DNA from: Thermoplasmata archaeon
GTDB lineage: Archaea > Thermoplasmatota > Thermoplasmata > Thermoplasmatales > Thermoplasmataceae
Direction: 5' to 3'
Length of the DNA stretch: 23,841 bases
NCBI GenBank assembly: GCA_021833045.1
Contig: JAKBGP010000006.1
Coordinates: 1 to 23,841 of the forward strand
Part shown: positions 15,299 to 22,842 of the stretch, one piece after another
Numbering within the stretch: the stretch's first letter is position 1
Layout of the letters: every line of letters begins with the position of its first letter
The notes under the pieces: model-generated
Database searches by the model: none
What the model was told of the DNA's origin: nothing
The model's input: only the letters and a program-made list of their open reading frames with translations
Made by a program: the position numbers and the translations under genes

Positions 15299-16636
15299 GT
15301 GAATATCTTCATGGCTATAAATGAAAGTAATCAAATGAAATCGGAAAAGCTGAATAGAACTCAGGTTGCCCAGATCCTTTCGGCATTCTCTGGATGGCTG
15401 ATGGACGGTTATACATCAATAGCATACGTGGTTGTTGCTGTAACCATATCTGGTGTATTCTTTCCATCAAATTTTTCCGATTCTCTCTTTCTGACATTTC
15501 TGGGTCTTGCAGTAGGAGCCATTGCAAGATTTGTTGGATCAATAGCACTTGGGAACTTTCTTGGAGATAAGCTTGGGAGAAGAAAGATGTTACTGTACTC
15601 AATAGTAGGGTTTTCATCCTTTTCATTCCTGATTGCCTTTATCCCAACTTACCAGTCCGCAGGTTATGCTGCGACAGCAATACTTTACATACTCCTATTC
15701 TTAGTTGGTATTTTTGCAGGTGCGGAATATTCAGGAGGAACGGCACTTTCTATGGAAGCAATACCTCAGGGAAAAAGGGTAGCAGTAGGTGCTTTCGTAC
15801 AGAGTGGTTATGGTGTTGGATACTTTATTCTTTTGCTTGTCGCGTCACTTATCAGGTCTTATTATGGTCCAGCACAGGCAGACGATCTTGTATGGAGGGT
15901 CATATTTGCAACAACCATTATACCCGGAATAGTTGCTGTAATAATCAGGCTATTTACCCACGAGAGCCCTGTTTTTGATGAAATGAAATCCAGGAATGAA
16001 ATTGAAAAAGTTCCACTAGAAGGTACCATATTACAAACAAGAATACTCGTTTCAGCCTTTTTGCTGGTGGCAGGCCTGCTACTGTTAAATACAATAACAT
16101 TGAGTTTCTATCCCACATTTCTTGGGGAGCTGTATACAAAAATATCAGGATCTGCCGATGATCTTTATAATTCTTACATAAATCTCATATCACTGATAGG
16201 CGTCTGGATTGGCGGAGTTTTTGCATTCCTAATATTTAAAAGAAAATTGACAATGACTGTGTTTTCCATAATATTCCTTATATCATTAATACCGCTTTAT
16301 TATCTTGTATTTTCTGGAAATCTCACACTAACCATTGTTGCATTTTCCATTCAGGCATTCATCGAAGCAGCAATATTCGCTTCCATACCTGCATTCCTAT
16401 CAGAGGTTTTCAGCAAGTCTCACAGAACTACATCAATTGGATTCATATACAACGGTGCTGCAATACCAGCTAGCTTTGGAATTTCTGCAGTAATATACTT
16501 CTCTTCTAAAAATCTGTTCGGTACAACTGGACAATCATGGTTGGTCTTTCTGTTCATTGGAACAATCGTTCTTCTCATAGGATTACTATTATCAAAAGAG
16601 AGTTCAAACAAGCTTAAAGATCCTATTAACAACTGA
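15299..16636 (+). CDS. MFS transporter, metabolite:H+ symporter type
   Basis: 445 residues with 12 predicted helices. The loop between helices 2 and 3 carries the MFS signature GNFLGDKLGRRKM (85-97). The first helix has GWLMDGYTS (32-40), an Asp-containing motif seen in sialate, lactate, shikimate and similar proton symporters. A central cytoplasmic loop (about 218-245) separates the two six-helix halves. Substrate is probably an organic acid or sugar, not decidable here. The longest frame starts with GTG at 15299; an ATG four codons later (15311) is the other candidate. It converges with the dtxR-type gene. The unusual upstream region suggests regulation. Confidence 0.9.
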   Translation: MNIFMAINESNQMKSEKLNRTQVAQILSAFSGWLMDGYTSIAYVVVAVTISGVFFPSNFSDSLFLTFLGLAVGAIARFVGSIALGNFLGDKLGRRKMLLYSIVGFSSFSFLIAFIPTYQSAGYAATAILYILLFLVGIFAGAEYSGGTALSMEAIPQGKRVAVGAFVQSGYGVGYFILLLVASLIRSYYGPAQADDLVWRVIFATTIIPGIVAVIIRLFTHESPVFDEMKSRNEIEKVPLEGTILQTRILVSAFLLVAGLLLLNTITLSFYPTFLGELYTKISGSADDLYNSYINLISLIGVWIGGVFAFLIFKRKLTMTVFSIIFLISLIPLYYLVFSGNLTLTIVAFSIQAFIEAAIFASIPAFLSEVFSKSHRTTSIGFIYNGAAIPASFGISAVIYFSSKNLFGTTGQSWLVFLFIGTIVLLIGLLLSKESSNKLKDPINN

Positions 16637-16668
16637 TGAACTGAGGGAAACGTTCTGATCCTAAAAAT

Positions 16669-17313
16669 TCATTTTCTGAATCTCAGAGCATCTAGTACAT
16701 AATCGGGAATACCAATTCTCCTGTCATCACTCATCATTAGCTCATTTTGATTATTGCCCTTCAGTACAATGACATCCGGAAGTAGAGAATTTTCTTCAAG
16801 AAATTTCTGTCTATCGGGAGTTTCAAAAATCACTCTATTCAGAAAGTACCTTTTTCCAACTTCAAGATCTTTATATTTCAGATCTGCAGGAAGGAAAACG
16901 TCTCCATTGCTATTTGGTATTGGATTTCCATGAGGACATTTTTCGCAGTTAAATTTCTTACACGCCGCTGAAATAATCTCCTCCGTCATGCCATGCTCTA
17001 TGCCCATTGCCTGATCATCAAGTTTGGACCACTTCATATTCAACCCTTTCCAGAGAAGTATCTCGGCAACTCTATGTTTCCTCAAAAACAGGTTAGCTTC
17101 TCTTTCACCTCCATCAGTGAGAGAATACTTTCCCCTATCTTTCCTTTTCACAAAGTTCTTATCAAGAAGTATCTTTATTTCATCGTAAACAGTCTGCCTC
17201 GCTGTTCCAAGTATCTGCGAAATATCAGCCAGGGTCGCAAAACCCTTGTACTCATTTAATTCATATATAGATTTTAAATAATCCTCAGTTGTGACCGAAA
17301 GATTGGTACTCAT
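16669..17313 (-). CDS. DtxR/MntR-family metal-dependent transcriptional regulator
   Basis: Controls metal uptake or storage genes in response to Fe2+ or Mn2+. The frame can be read from TTG at 17370, but ATG at 17313 (protein starting MSTNLSVTTEDYLKSIYEL, 214 residues) fits the family, and a TATA box at 17336-17343 lies about 27 bases ahead, giving a leaderless message. N-terminal winged helix (about 5-70), then the dimer/metal domain with H80, E84, E106, H107, followed by C123-x2-C126-P-HGNPIP and a C-terminal SH3-like part (about 150-200). Compared with DtxR, the M10 position is D11 (as in MntR), H98 is D and C102 is M103. Metal choice cannot be predicted from this mixed set. Its targets are unknown. 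Confidence 0.88.
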   Translation of the reverse strand: MSTNLSVTTEDYLKSIYELNEYKGFATLADISQILGTARQTVYDEIKILLDKNFVKRKDRGKYSLTDGGEREANLFLRKHRVAEILLWKGLNMKWSKLDDQAMGIEHGMTEEIISAACKKFNCEKCPHGNPIPNSNGDVFLPADLKYKDLEVGKRYFLNRVIFETPDRQKFLEENSLLPDVIVLKGNNQNELMMSDDRRIGIPDYVLDALRFRK

Positions 17314-17335
17314 AACAATAATAATTCCATTCTGG

Positions 17336-17343
17336 ATAATATA
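17336..17343 (-). promoter_or_regulatory. TATA box of the dtxR-type gene
   Basis: TATATTAT on the minus strand, centred about 27 bases before ATG 17313. It decides that ATG over the longer TTG frame, because it lies within the longer frame. Confidence 0.55.
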
Positions 17344-17359
17344 CTCTCCTTCCAAGAAT

Positions 17360-17818
17360 TCAGAGTTCAATCATTACGTAATATTTTCCACGATCCTGGA
17401 TTACTTTACAGGATATACCAAGGTTTTTAATTTTATTTTCAAGATCTTCAGCCTCAGGCTCTGTACCTGACTTAAGGTATAGAGAATTAAAGCCAAATTC
17501 TGGAACTTCATGCTGCTCAACTATGAATTTACTAATCTTGTTCATTATGACTGAAAATGTGGTTTCATCAACGGTAAGGTCTCCTTTCCTTATCTTCTCA
17601 AGACCTATATTCATAATACCATCAAATATGGACTGATCAGATTTTCTCTTGATATTCTTAACACTCTTTGATCGCGCACCACTTACAAGTAGAAAACCTC
17701 CAAGGGCCAGCACCGGGATTAGGTCAATAATATAAAATAAAAGAAACTTATAATATACTACTATGAATATATAAAATGAAAGAAGGGCAACACCCCCCAG
17801 TACTGATGTAAGTTTCAT
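17360..17818 (-). CDS. Small membrane protein of unknown function
   Basis: 152 residues. Two hydrophobic segments at about 5-25 and 28-47, then a basic turn (SGARSKSVKNIKRK) and a soluble C-terminal domain of about 95 residues, presumably cytoplasmic. I recognise no family. It lies directly upstream of the dtxR-type gene on the same strand (46 bases between its stop and that gene's ATG), but each has its own TATA box; that for this gene is at 17840-17847, about 26 bases before the ATG at 17818. Co-regulation with the repressor is possible but not shown. Confidence 0.7.
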   Translation of the reverse strand: MKLTSVLGGVALLSFYIFIVVYYKFLLFYIIDLIPVLALGGFLLVSGARSKSVKNIKRKSDQSIFDGIMNIGLEKIRKGDLTVDETTFSVIMNKISKFIVEQHEVPEFGFNSLYLKSGTEPEAEDLENKIKNLGISCKVIQDRGKYYVMIEL

Positions 17819-17839
17819 AGCACTTCAATTCAATCAATT

Positions 17840-17847
17840 TATTAATA
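17840..17847 (-). promoter_or_regulatory. TATA box of the small membrane protein gene
   Basis: TATTAATA on the minus strand, centred about 26 bases before ATG 17818. Confidence 0.5.
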
Positions 17848-17999
17848 TTATTCTAAACAATTGGTAATTTTACTGTAACATACATATATTCATCAATTTT
17901 ATGTTATTCTCGAATTCTTTTATTTTTCTGGCTTATTTTATGATTAAAATGGTGTCCTGTTGATGGTGTTTATTTTTAGTAAGAAAGCTATGTCTTTCC

Positions 18000-18674
18000 A
18001 TGGATGAGGATTCTATATCTGCTCTTAACATGAAAATTATCAATTGCAGAAAATGCCCTAGACTTGTAGATTTTAGGGAGCATGTTCTTGAAAAGTCAAA
18101 AAAATACGAACGAGAAATATTCTGGAGAAAACCACTAACCGGGTATGGAGATATAAACGGAAGAATGATGATAGTAGGACTTGCACCTGCTGCCTCAGGA
18201 GGAAACAGAACGGGTCGTGTTTTTACAGGGGATAAAAGTTCAGAATTTCTCATTTCATGTTTATACGATGCAGGCATAACAAACCAGAAAACGTCTCTTT
18301 CAAAAGATGATGGTCTCACATATTTTGATTCCTATATATCACTTGCTGTTCGATGTGTTCCACCAGAAAACAAGCCAGAAAAAGGAGAAATAACTAATTG
18401 TAATATGTATCTACTTCAAGAGATCCAGTTGATGAAAAATCTGAAGATTATAGTCGTTCTGGGAAAGATAGCGTTTGATGCGGTAGTTCAATCCCTGAGG
18501 GAAATGGGAAAAACAGTAAGAGGATGGAAGTTTGGAAATGGTGAAATCTATGAAATTGATAGATACAGAGTTATGTGCATATTTCACCCAAGTCCAAGGA
18601 ATGTGAACACTGGAAGAATATCAGCGGAAAAATTTGTAGAGCTGTTCAGGAAAGCTAAAGAAATGACAGAGTGA
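18000..18674 (+). CDS. Uracil-DNA glycosylase, family 5 (UDGb)
   Basis: Removes uracil and other deaminated bases from DNA, important at high temperature or low pH. 224 residues. Four Cys (C16-x2-C19, C119, C134) match the [4Fe-4S] ligands of family 4/5 enzymes. Motif 1, GLAPAASGGNRTGRVFTGD (60-78), has Ala where family 1 and 4 enzymes have a catalytic polar residue, which marks family 5. Motif HPSPRNVNTG (196-205) is also typical. A His common in motif 1 of family 5 proteins (A-A-H-G) is S66 here. ATG start; a TATA-like GTTTATTTTTAG around 17968-17980 precedes it. Confidence 0.93.
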   Translation: MDEDSISALNMKIINCRKCPRLVDFREHVLEKSKKYEREIFWRKPLTGYGDINGRMMIVGLAPAASGGNRTGRVFTGDKSSEFLISCLYDAGITNQKTSLSKDDGLTYFDSYISLAVRCVPPENKPEKGEITNCNMYLLQEIQLMKNLKIIVVLGKIAFDAVVQSLREMGKTVRGWKFGNGEIYEIDRYRVMCIFHPSPRNVNTGRISAEKFVELFRKAKEMTE

Positions 18675-18719
18675 AAAGATTAAAGCCATTGAGATAATAG
18701 TTTTCCTTAGTTGATCAAT

Positions 18720-19454
18720 ATGATAGATATATCTAAAAATGACACCATTGGAGAAATTTCACTTTCAAGAAAGGAAAAGAGAAATGCGATTAACCAGGAA
18801 TTACTGGAAGAGCTGTTAAAAGCCATTAAAGTTATAGAAGAAGATGAGAATCTGAAAGTGATTATAATCGATTCCAGCAGTGGTGACTTCTCGGTTGGAG
18901 CTGATATAAACGAACTATTAAAGATGAATGCCGCTCTTGCTATTTCCTTCAGGGAAAAAATGTCCAATATTGTTAGTGAAATGATCAATTCTGACAAAAT
19001 ATTTATCTCATATCTAACAGGCTTTTCCCTTGGTGGCGGTTTTGAAATAGCTCAATGGTCAGATATGATCATAGCAGATGAGAAGTCAAGGATAGGACAA
19101 CCTGAAGTTAATATTGGAATAAATGCAGGGGCTGGAGGAAACACTATACTTCCGAGGGAAGTGGGGTATAAAAATGCAATGTATCTTGCGCTCACTGGTA
19201 ATATAATTTCTGCCATGGAGGCAAAAGAAAGAGGGATAATACAGGAAACCGTAAGGACCAGGGAAGAGATGCTTGAAATTGCAAGAAAAATTGCATCTAA
19301 GGATAGTGCGACAATAGTAGCAATAAAGAAATCCATGAGGAGATCATTAAATTTTAATCCGTCAGAGGATATGAAGGCAGAAGAAGAGTCCTTTATAAAA
19401 CTAACTCAAAACACAACAACTAAGGAACTCCTTAAAGCTTTTCTCAATAAATAG
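18720..19454 (+). CDS. Enoyl-CoA hydratase/isomerase (crotonase family)
   Basis: 244 residues from ATG 18720; a TTG at 18711 would add three. Crotonase fold with the oxyanion-hole segments DFSVGADI (about 56-63) and FSLGGGFEIA. Both catalytic glutamates of true enoyl-CoA hydratases appear to be present: E109 in GGGFEIA and E129 in GQPEVNIG, so hydration of 2-enoyl-CoA is a fair prediction. The C-terminal helix region is complete. It follows the uracil-DNA glycosylase by 45 bases on the same strand and may be co-transcribed with it, without obvious functional link. Thiolase and the OYE-type flavoprotein in this window could act in the same acyl-CoA metabolism. Confidence 0.93.
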   Translation: MIDISKNDTIGEISLSRKEKRNAINQELLEELLKAIKVIEEDENLKVIIIDSSSGDFSVGADINELLKMNAALAISFREKMSNIVSEMINSDKIFISYLTGFSLGGGFEIAQWSDMIIADEKSRIGQPEVNIGINAGAGGNTILPREVGYKNAMYLALTGNIISAMEAKERGIIQETVRTREEMLEIARKIASKDSATIVAIKKSMRRSLNFNPSEDMKAEEESFIKLTQNTTTKELLKAFLNK

Positions 19455-19486
19455 AATATTGAGTAGTGTGGTCTAGCAAATTCAAA

Positions 19487-19500
19487 TATATATTTATAAA
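19487..19500 (+). promoter_or_regulatory. TATA box of prs-kptA
   Basis: TATATATTTATAAA, centred about 27 bases before the prs ATG at 19520. Confidence 0.55.
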
Positions 19501-19519
19501 AAAATGACATTCAGCACAT

Positions 19520-20374
19520 ATGTATATAGTTTCAACTTCCAGAACCGGTGAATTTGCAAAAAACATGATGACCAGCAGTTCAATGAAAGAAGCGGAGGTT
19601 GAACGCAAAGTATTCCCTGATGGAGAAAGATATTTCAGGTTACTGGAGGATCTTGGTGATAGAGAGGTTGCTGTTGTTGGAAATACTAACATTGATTCTG
19701 ATATACTTGAACTGTCATTCCTGCTTGATGCTGCAAGGGAGGAGCATCCATCTAAATTGATTGCGGTGATACCATATTTTGGATATGCCAGGCAGCATAT
19801 GATCTACAAGAAAGGCGAGGCAATATCCGCAAAAGTTCTTATAACTTCCATATCGGAATATGCAGATGAAATAATCACCATTGATATTCATGACACATCC
19901 TCGTTCAGGTACTCAAAAAGTAAATGCAGAGATTTTCATGCATCAGCAAGCATAGCAGATTATTTTAAGGAAAAAAATATAGATCTTGTCATGGCTCCTG
20001 ATGATGGTGCATTCTTTAGAGCAAAGGAGGTTGCGGACATCCTTGGATGTAAAAGCGGATTCATGAATAAAAAGAGAATAGACGCAACGACTGTGGAATA
20101 TAACATGGATCATTTAGATGCCTCAGGAATGAGGGTATTGCTCGTAGACGATATCATTTCTACAGGTGGAACAATCCTGAGATCAATGGAGATTATAAAA
20201 AATTCTGGGGCCTCAGCCGTGTTTGTATCAGCAACCCACGGCCTATTTATAAACGATTCGGCCAGAAAAATCGCTGCAGAGTGTGCAGAATTAGTTGTCA
20301 CAGATACAATTAAGTCAAGTTATAGTAAGATTAATGTATCCCGGAAACTATCAGATTTCATCACTGGTGATTAG
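19520..20374 (+). CDS. prs: Ribose-phosphate pyrophosphokinase (PRPP synthetase)
   Basis: Makes 5-phosphoribosyl 1-pyrophosphate from ribose 5-phosphate and ATP for nucleotide, His and Trp synthesis. 284 residues, the short archaeal form. Motifs: FPDGE (32-36), PYFGYARQ (85-92), metal/ATP site DIHD (122-125), APDDGA (159-164), KKR (184-186), and the PRPP loop VDDIISTGGT (209-218). A strong TATA element at 19487-19500 lies about 27 bases upstream, so the ATG is likely the first or nearly first transcribed codon. It overlaps the next gene, kptA, by eight bases, suggesting one transcript and coupled translation. Confidence 0.96.
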   Translation: MYIVSTSRTGEFAKNMMTSSSMKEAEVERKVFPDGERYFRLLEDLGDREVAVVGNTNIDSDILELSFLLDAAREEHPSKLIAVIPYFGYARQHMIYKKGEAISAKVLITSISEYADEIITIDIHDTSSFRYSKSKCRDFHASASIADYFKEKNIDLVMAPDDGAFFRAKEVADILGCKSGFMNKKRIDATTVEYNMDHLDASGMRVLLVDDIISTGGTILRSMEIIKNSGASAVFVSATHGLFINDSARKIAAECAELVVTDTIKSSYSKINVSRKLSDFITGD

Positions 20375-21122
20375 ATTGGAAAAGAATCTGAGGGTATGCC
20401 CAATTGATGGTTTTTACAGAGGGTTTGAGTGTCCGAAGTGTGGACAGGAGGGACGAAACCTGATGTATCCAGACGAGGTGGATGCAATTGGTAGAATTCT
20501 TGCTGGAATCCTTAGACATTTTCCAGAAAATTATGGAATAAAGTTATCAAAAAATGGTTATGCAAAAATTTATTCTATAGTCCCAGCAATAAAGACTCAG
20601 AGAAGAAAATTTGGATGGTTGGCGCCAATTCATATAGAAGCACTTGGTAAAACTGATGAAAGGGGGCGATATCAGGTGAATGAAAGGGGAGAAATAAGAG
20701 CAACATACGATCATACTATCCCAGTAATTCTTGATGATCTTCCAGTTGACGATATACCTGACATACTTTATTACCAGACCACAGAAGAAGAGTTTTCACT
20801 AATCAGGGAAACAGGGATTAGCCCTTCTGACAAGACGTATATACATCTCTCTTCCACATTCAGGAAAACGTATGTAACAGGACTATTCCACGTAGATGAT
20901 CCTTTGGTCATAGGTATAAATACCGACGAACTAAGGAAGAAAATACCGGTTTACAGGGCCTCAAAAGAGGTTTATCTAACAACCGAAATTCCGCCTGAAT
21001 TCATATTATCTATCGAACAGGAAAAAATCGAATTGTCTCAGGAAGAAAGGGAAGAAGTTGAAAATTATAAGGAGAGGAGGGAAAGGAGAATTCTAGGGGA
21101 GAAGAATAATCTAAAGCACTGA
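20367..21122 (+). CDS. kptA: RNA 2'-phosphotransferase (Tpt1/KptA)
   Basis: Transfers an internal RNA 2'-phosphate to NAD+. The frame is open from TTG 20295, deep in prs, but GTG 20367 gives the usual archaeal N-terminus (251 residues) and overlaps the prs stop (GTGATTAG). The N-terminal mini zinc ribbon reads C11-x2-D14 ... C22-x2-C25; the second ligand is normally His (C-x2-H). Catalytic features: GILRHFP (R-H pair), GEIRATYDHT where other members have a G-H-S/T motif, a YYQTT stretch for Y-H-G-T, and IHLSS. So core residues are partly altered. Archaea generally lack the healing-type tRNA ligase that creates its substrate in yeast, so its role here is open. It converges with the next gene, overlapping its end by 12 bases. 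Confidence 0.9.
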   Translation: MIRLEKNLRVCPIDGFYRGFECPKCGQEGRNLMYPDEVDAIGRILAGILRHFPENYGIKLSKNGYAKIYSIVPAIKTQRRKFGWLAPIHIEALGKTDERGRYQVNERGEIRATYDHTIPVILDDLPVDDIPDILYYQTTEEEFSLIRETGISPSDKTYIHLSSTFRKTYVTGLFHVDDPLVIGINTDELRKKIPVYRASKEVYLTTEIPPEFILSIEQEKIELSQEEREEVENYKERRERRILGEKNNLKH

Positions 21123-22778
21123 TTTAAGTCGAATATAATCCCTTGCGGCTGTAATTCCCCTTGTGGCTGCCCCATATATGTCGTACTGAAACCTTTCTAT
21201 ACTACTTGACTCGAATCTCTGATCAGGTTCTTTTACAAATATAATTCCCCTGCTCTCTGCCATCTGCCTGTACACCATCTGTCTATGTCTGTCCAGAGAA
21301 GTGAGACTCCTCTCTGTAATATATACCTGGCATCTTTTAGCGATGTTAAGTGCCTGGTCAAGATTCTTGTAAATATTTGAGTCAATGAATACATCATCAT
21401 TCTCTTTTATATTCTCATACCTATCTCCCCCTGCTAGAAAGATATCTACATCTTTTTCTGACACTCTCTTGTTGAAATTAACTCTTATTCTGAGTCTTTT
21501 TATCTCCTGGCTGTAAAAATCTAACAAATCCATAAACTCTTTTCTTTTTGAGGGCTCATCTATTTCATTGATCTGGCCTCCTATTTTATTATCGGATTCA
21601 CTGATCTCTACATCCATTCCTGCTCTAGCTAGATATATTGCAGCTTCCATCCCTGCGACACCTGCACCTGCTATTTTTACATGTCCTGTGATATGTTCAG
21701 CATGGTAATAGGTTTCATTTCCTGTTATTGGATTGACAGTGCATCTTACCTGTCCAAATCCAAAATCTCTGCAGGCCTGATTGCATCTGATACATGGTCT
21801 TGGCATCATGCCAGCTTTTAGCTTAAGTGGAAAGTAGGGATCTGCCAGTGCAGCCCTGCCTATGGCAACCAAATCACTCTTTTCAAGAGCCTTTCTTACG
21901 GATTCAATATCAACAATTGACCCAACCATTATTGTTGTTATATCTGGTTTCATCTTTAGCCTGTTACCAATATGATTTCTCTCAGAATAATATGAGGCCG
22001 AAGAACCGGGCGGGGCTGTCCTACCAGCGGAGAAATGAACATAATCTAAATTTTTCAGAGAATTGGCTATTTTAAGTCCATAATCAGAATCATACCCATC
22101 TTCCTCATCTTCATAAAGGCTGAGCCTGATACCAATCTTTAGGCCAGTTTCCTTTCTTATAAGGTCTATTATTTCCTGGGGGAATCTTAATCTACCTGCA
22201 AAATCATTTCCATACCTGTCTTTCCTCTTATTCAGCGAAGGGGACAGGAATTCCTGTATCAAATATGCGTGTGCACCATGGAGTTCAATTCCATCAAAGT
22301 TAGATTTCTCGGCTATTTTCGCTGCCTTAAGAAACGAATTTTCAATATCTTCTATCTGTTCCACGGTAAGTTCATCGGTCTCCCTGCCAAGGTAAGGCAT
22401 GGAAGATGGTGCTCTTGGGTTTTCTGAGTACTCTGCAAGAGCCTTGCCTCCAGCATGCACCAGCTGTGCAAACACTTTCGTACCATGGGAATGAATTCTC
22501 TCTGTGAGTCTTTTCAATCTGGGTGCCTGATCGTAGGAAACAAAGGAAAGCTCATTTCTAGATCCCCTGCTCATGGGTGAGTCTATATATGAATACTCAG
22601 TAACAATCATCCCAAATCCACCTATTGCTCTCTGTTCTAGATAAGAAGTGTGAATTTCATTGGTGAAACCGTTTGGATCAGCCAGATTAGAAATCATGGG
22701 TGCCATAACAAACCTATTTTTCACCGTCAAGTCTCCTATATTTACTGGTTCAAAAGGGTCCATAATTCCATATTCCAT
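21111..22778 (-). CDS. OYE-family iron-sulphur flavoprotein (2,4-dienoyl-CoA reductase-like), reduced C-terminal half
   Basis: 555 residues against roughly 640-670 in FadH-type enzymes. The N-terminal TIM barrel binds FMN: NRFVMAPM (21-28), HGAHAYLIQEFLSP (167-180), R-K-D-R-Y-G-x-D (185-192). The [4Fe-4S] site is C329-x2-C332-x3-C336-x9-C346. An FAD-type Rossmann motif GAGVAGMEAA (371-380) and a final YGAATRG...A segment (about 535-545) remain, but the NAD(P)H-binding insert that normally brings a second GxGxxG is shrunken and lacks the motif. It may reduce enoyl- or dienoyl-CoA or another enone, possibly with a separate electron donor. ATG 22778 is the longest start; ATG 22763 (MDPFEPVNIG) fits the TATA box at 22781-22790 and the family better. 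Confidence 0.9.
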   Translation of the reverse strand: MEYGIMDPFEPVNIGDLTVKNRFVMAPMISNLADPNGFTNEIHTSYLEQRAIGGFGMIVTEYSYIDSPMSRGSRNELSFVSYDQAPRLKRLTERIHSHGTKVFAQLVHAGGKALAEYSENPRAPSSMPYLGRETDELTVEQIEDIENSFLKAAKIAEKSNFDGIELHGAHAYLIQEFLSPSLNKRKDRYGNDFAGRLRFPQEIIDLIRKETGLKIGIRLSLYEDEEDGYDSDYGLKIANSLKNLDYVHFSAGRTAPPGSSASYYSERNHIGNRLKMKPDITTIMVGSIVDIESVRKALEKSDLVAIGRAALADPYFPLKLKAGMMPRPCIRCNQACRDFGFGQVRCTVNPITGNETYYHAEHITGHVKIAGAGVAGMEAAIYLARAGMDVEISESDNKIGGQINEIDEPSKRKEFMDLLDFYSQEIKRLRIRVNFNKRVSEKDVDIFLAGGDRYENIKENDDVFIDSNIYKNLDQALNIAKRCQVYITERSLTSLDRHRQMVYRQMAESRGIIFVKEPDQRFESSSIERFQYDIYGAATRGITAARDYIRLKSVL

Positions 22779-22780
22779 TC

Positions 22781-22790
22781 TTTTATAAGT
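22781..22790 (-). promoter_or_regulatory. TATA box of the OYE-type gene
   Basis: ACTTATAAAA on the minus strand. Transcription start would be near 22759-22763, matching ATG 22763 rather than ATG 22778. Confidence 0.5.
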
Positions 22791-22842
22791 TGTTAAGGGT
22801 CTAAGTTAAGGTAAAAAGATGCTTTAATATTTTTATCCCTTA

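Noticed and set aside
17933..18319. 128-codon minus-strand frame over the uracil-DNA glycosylase gene
   Set aside because: Overlaps the well-supported glycosylase and has no recognisable domain.
20295..20366. N-terminal extension of KptA from TTG 20295
   Set aside because: Lies inside prs, unlike any KptA N-terminus; GTG 20367 at the prs stop is the better start.
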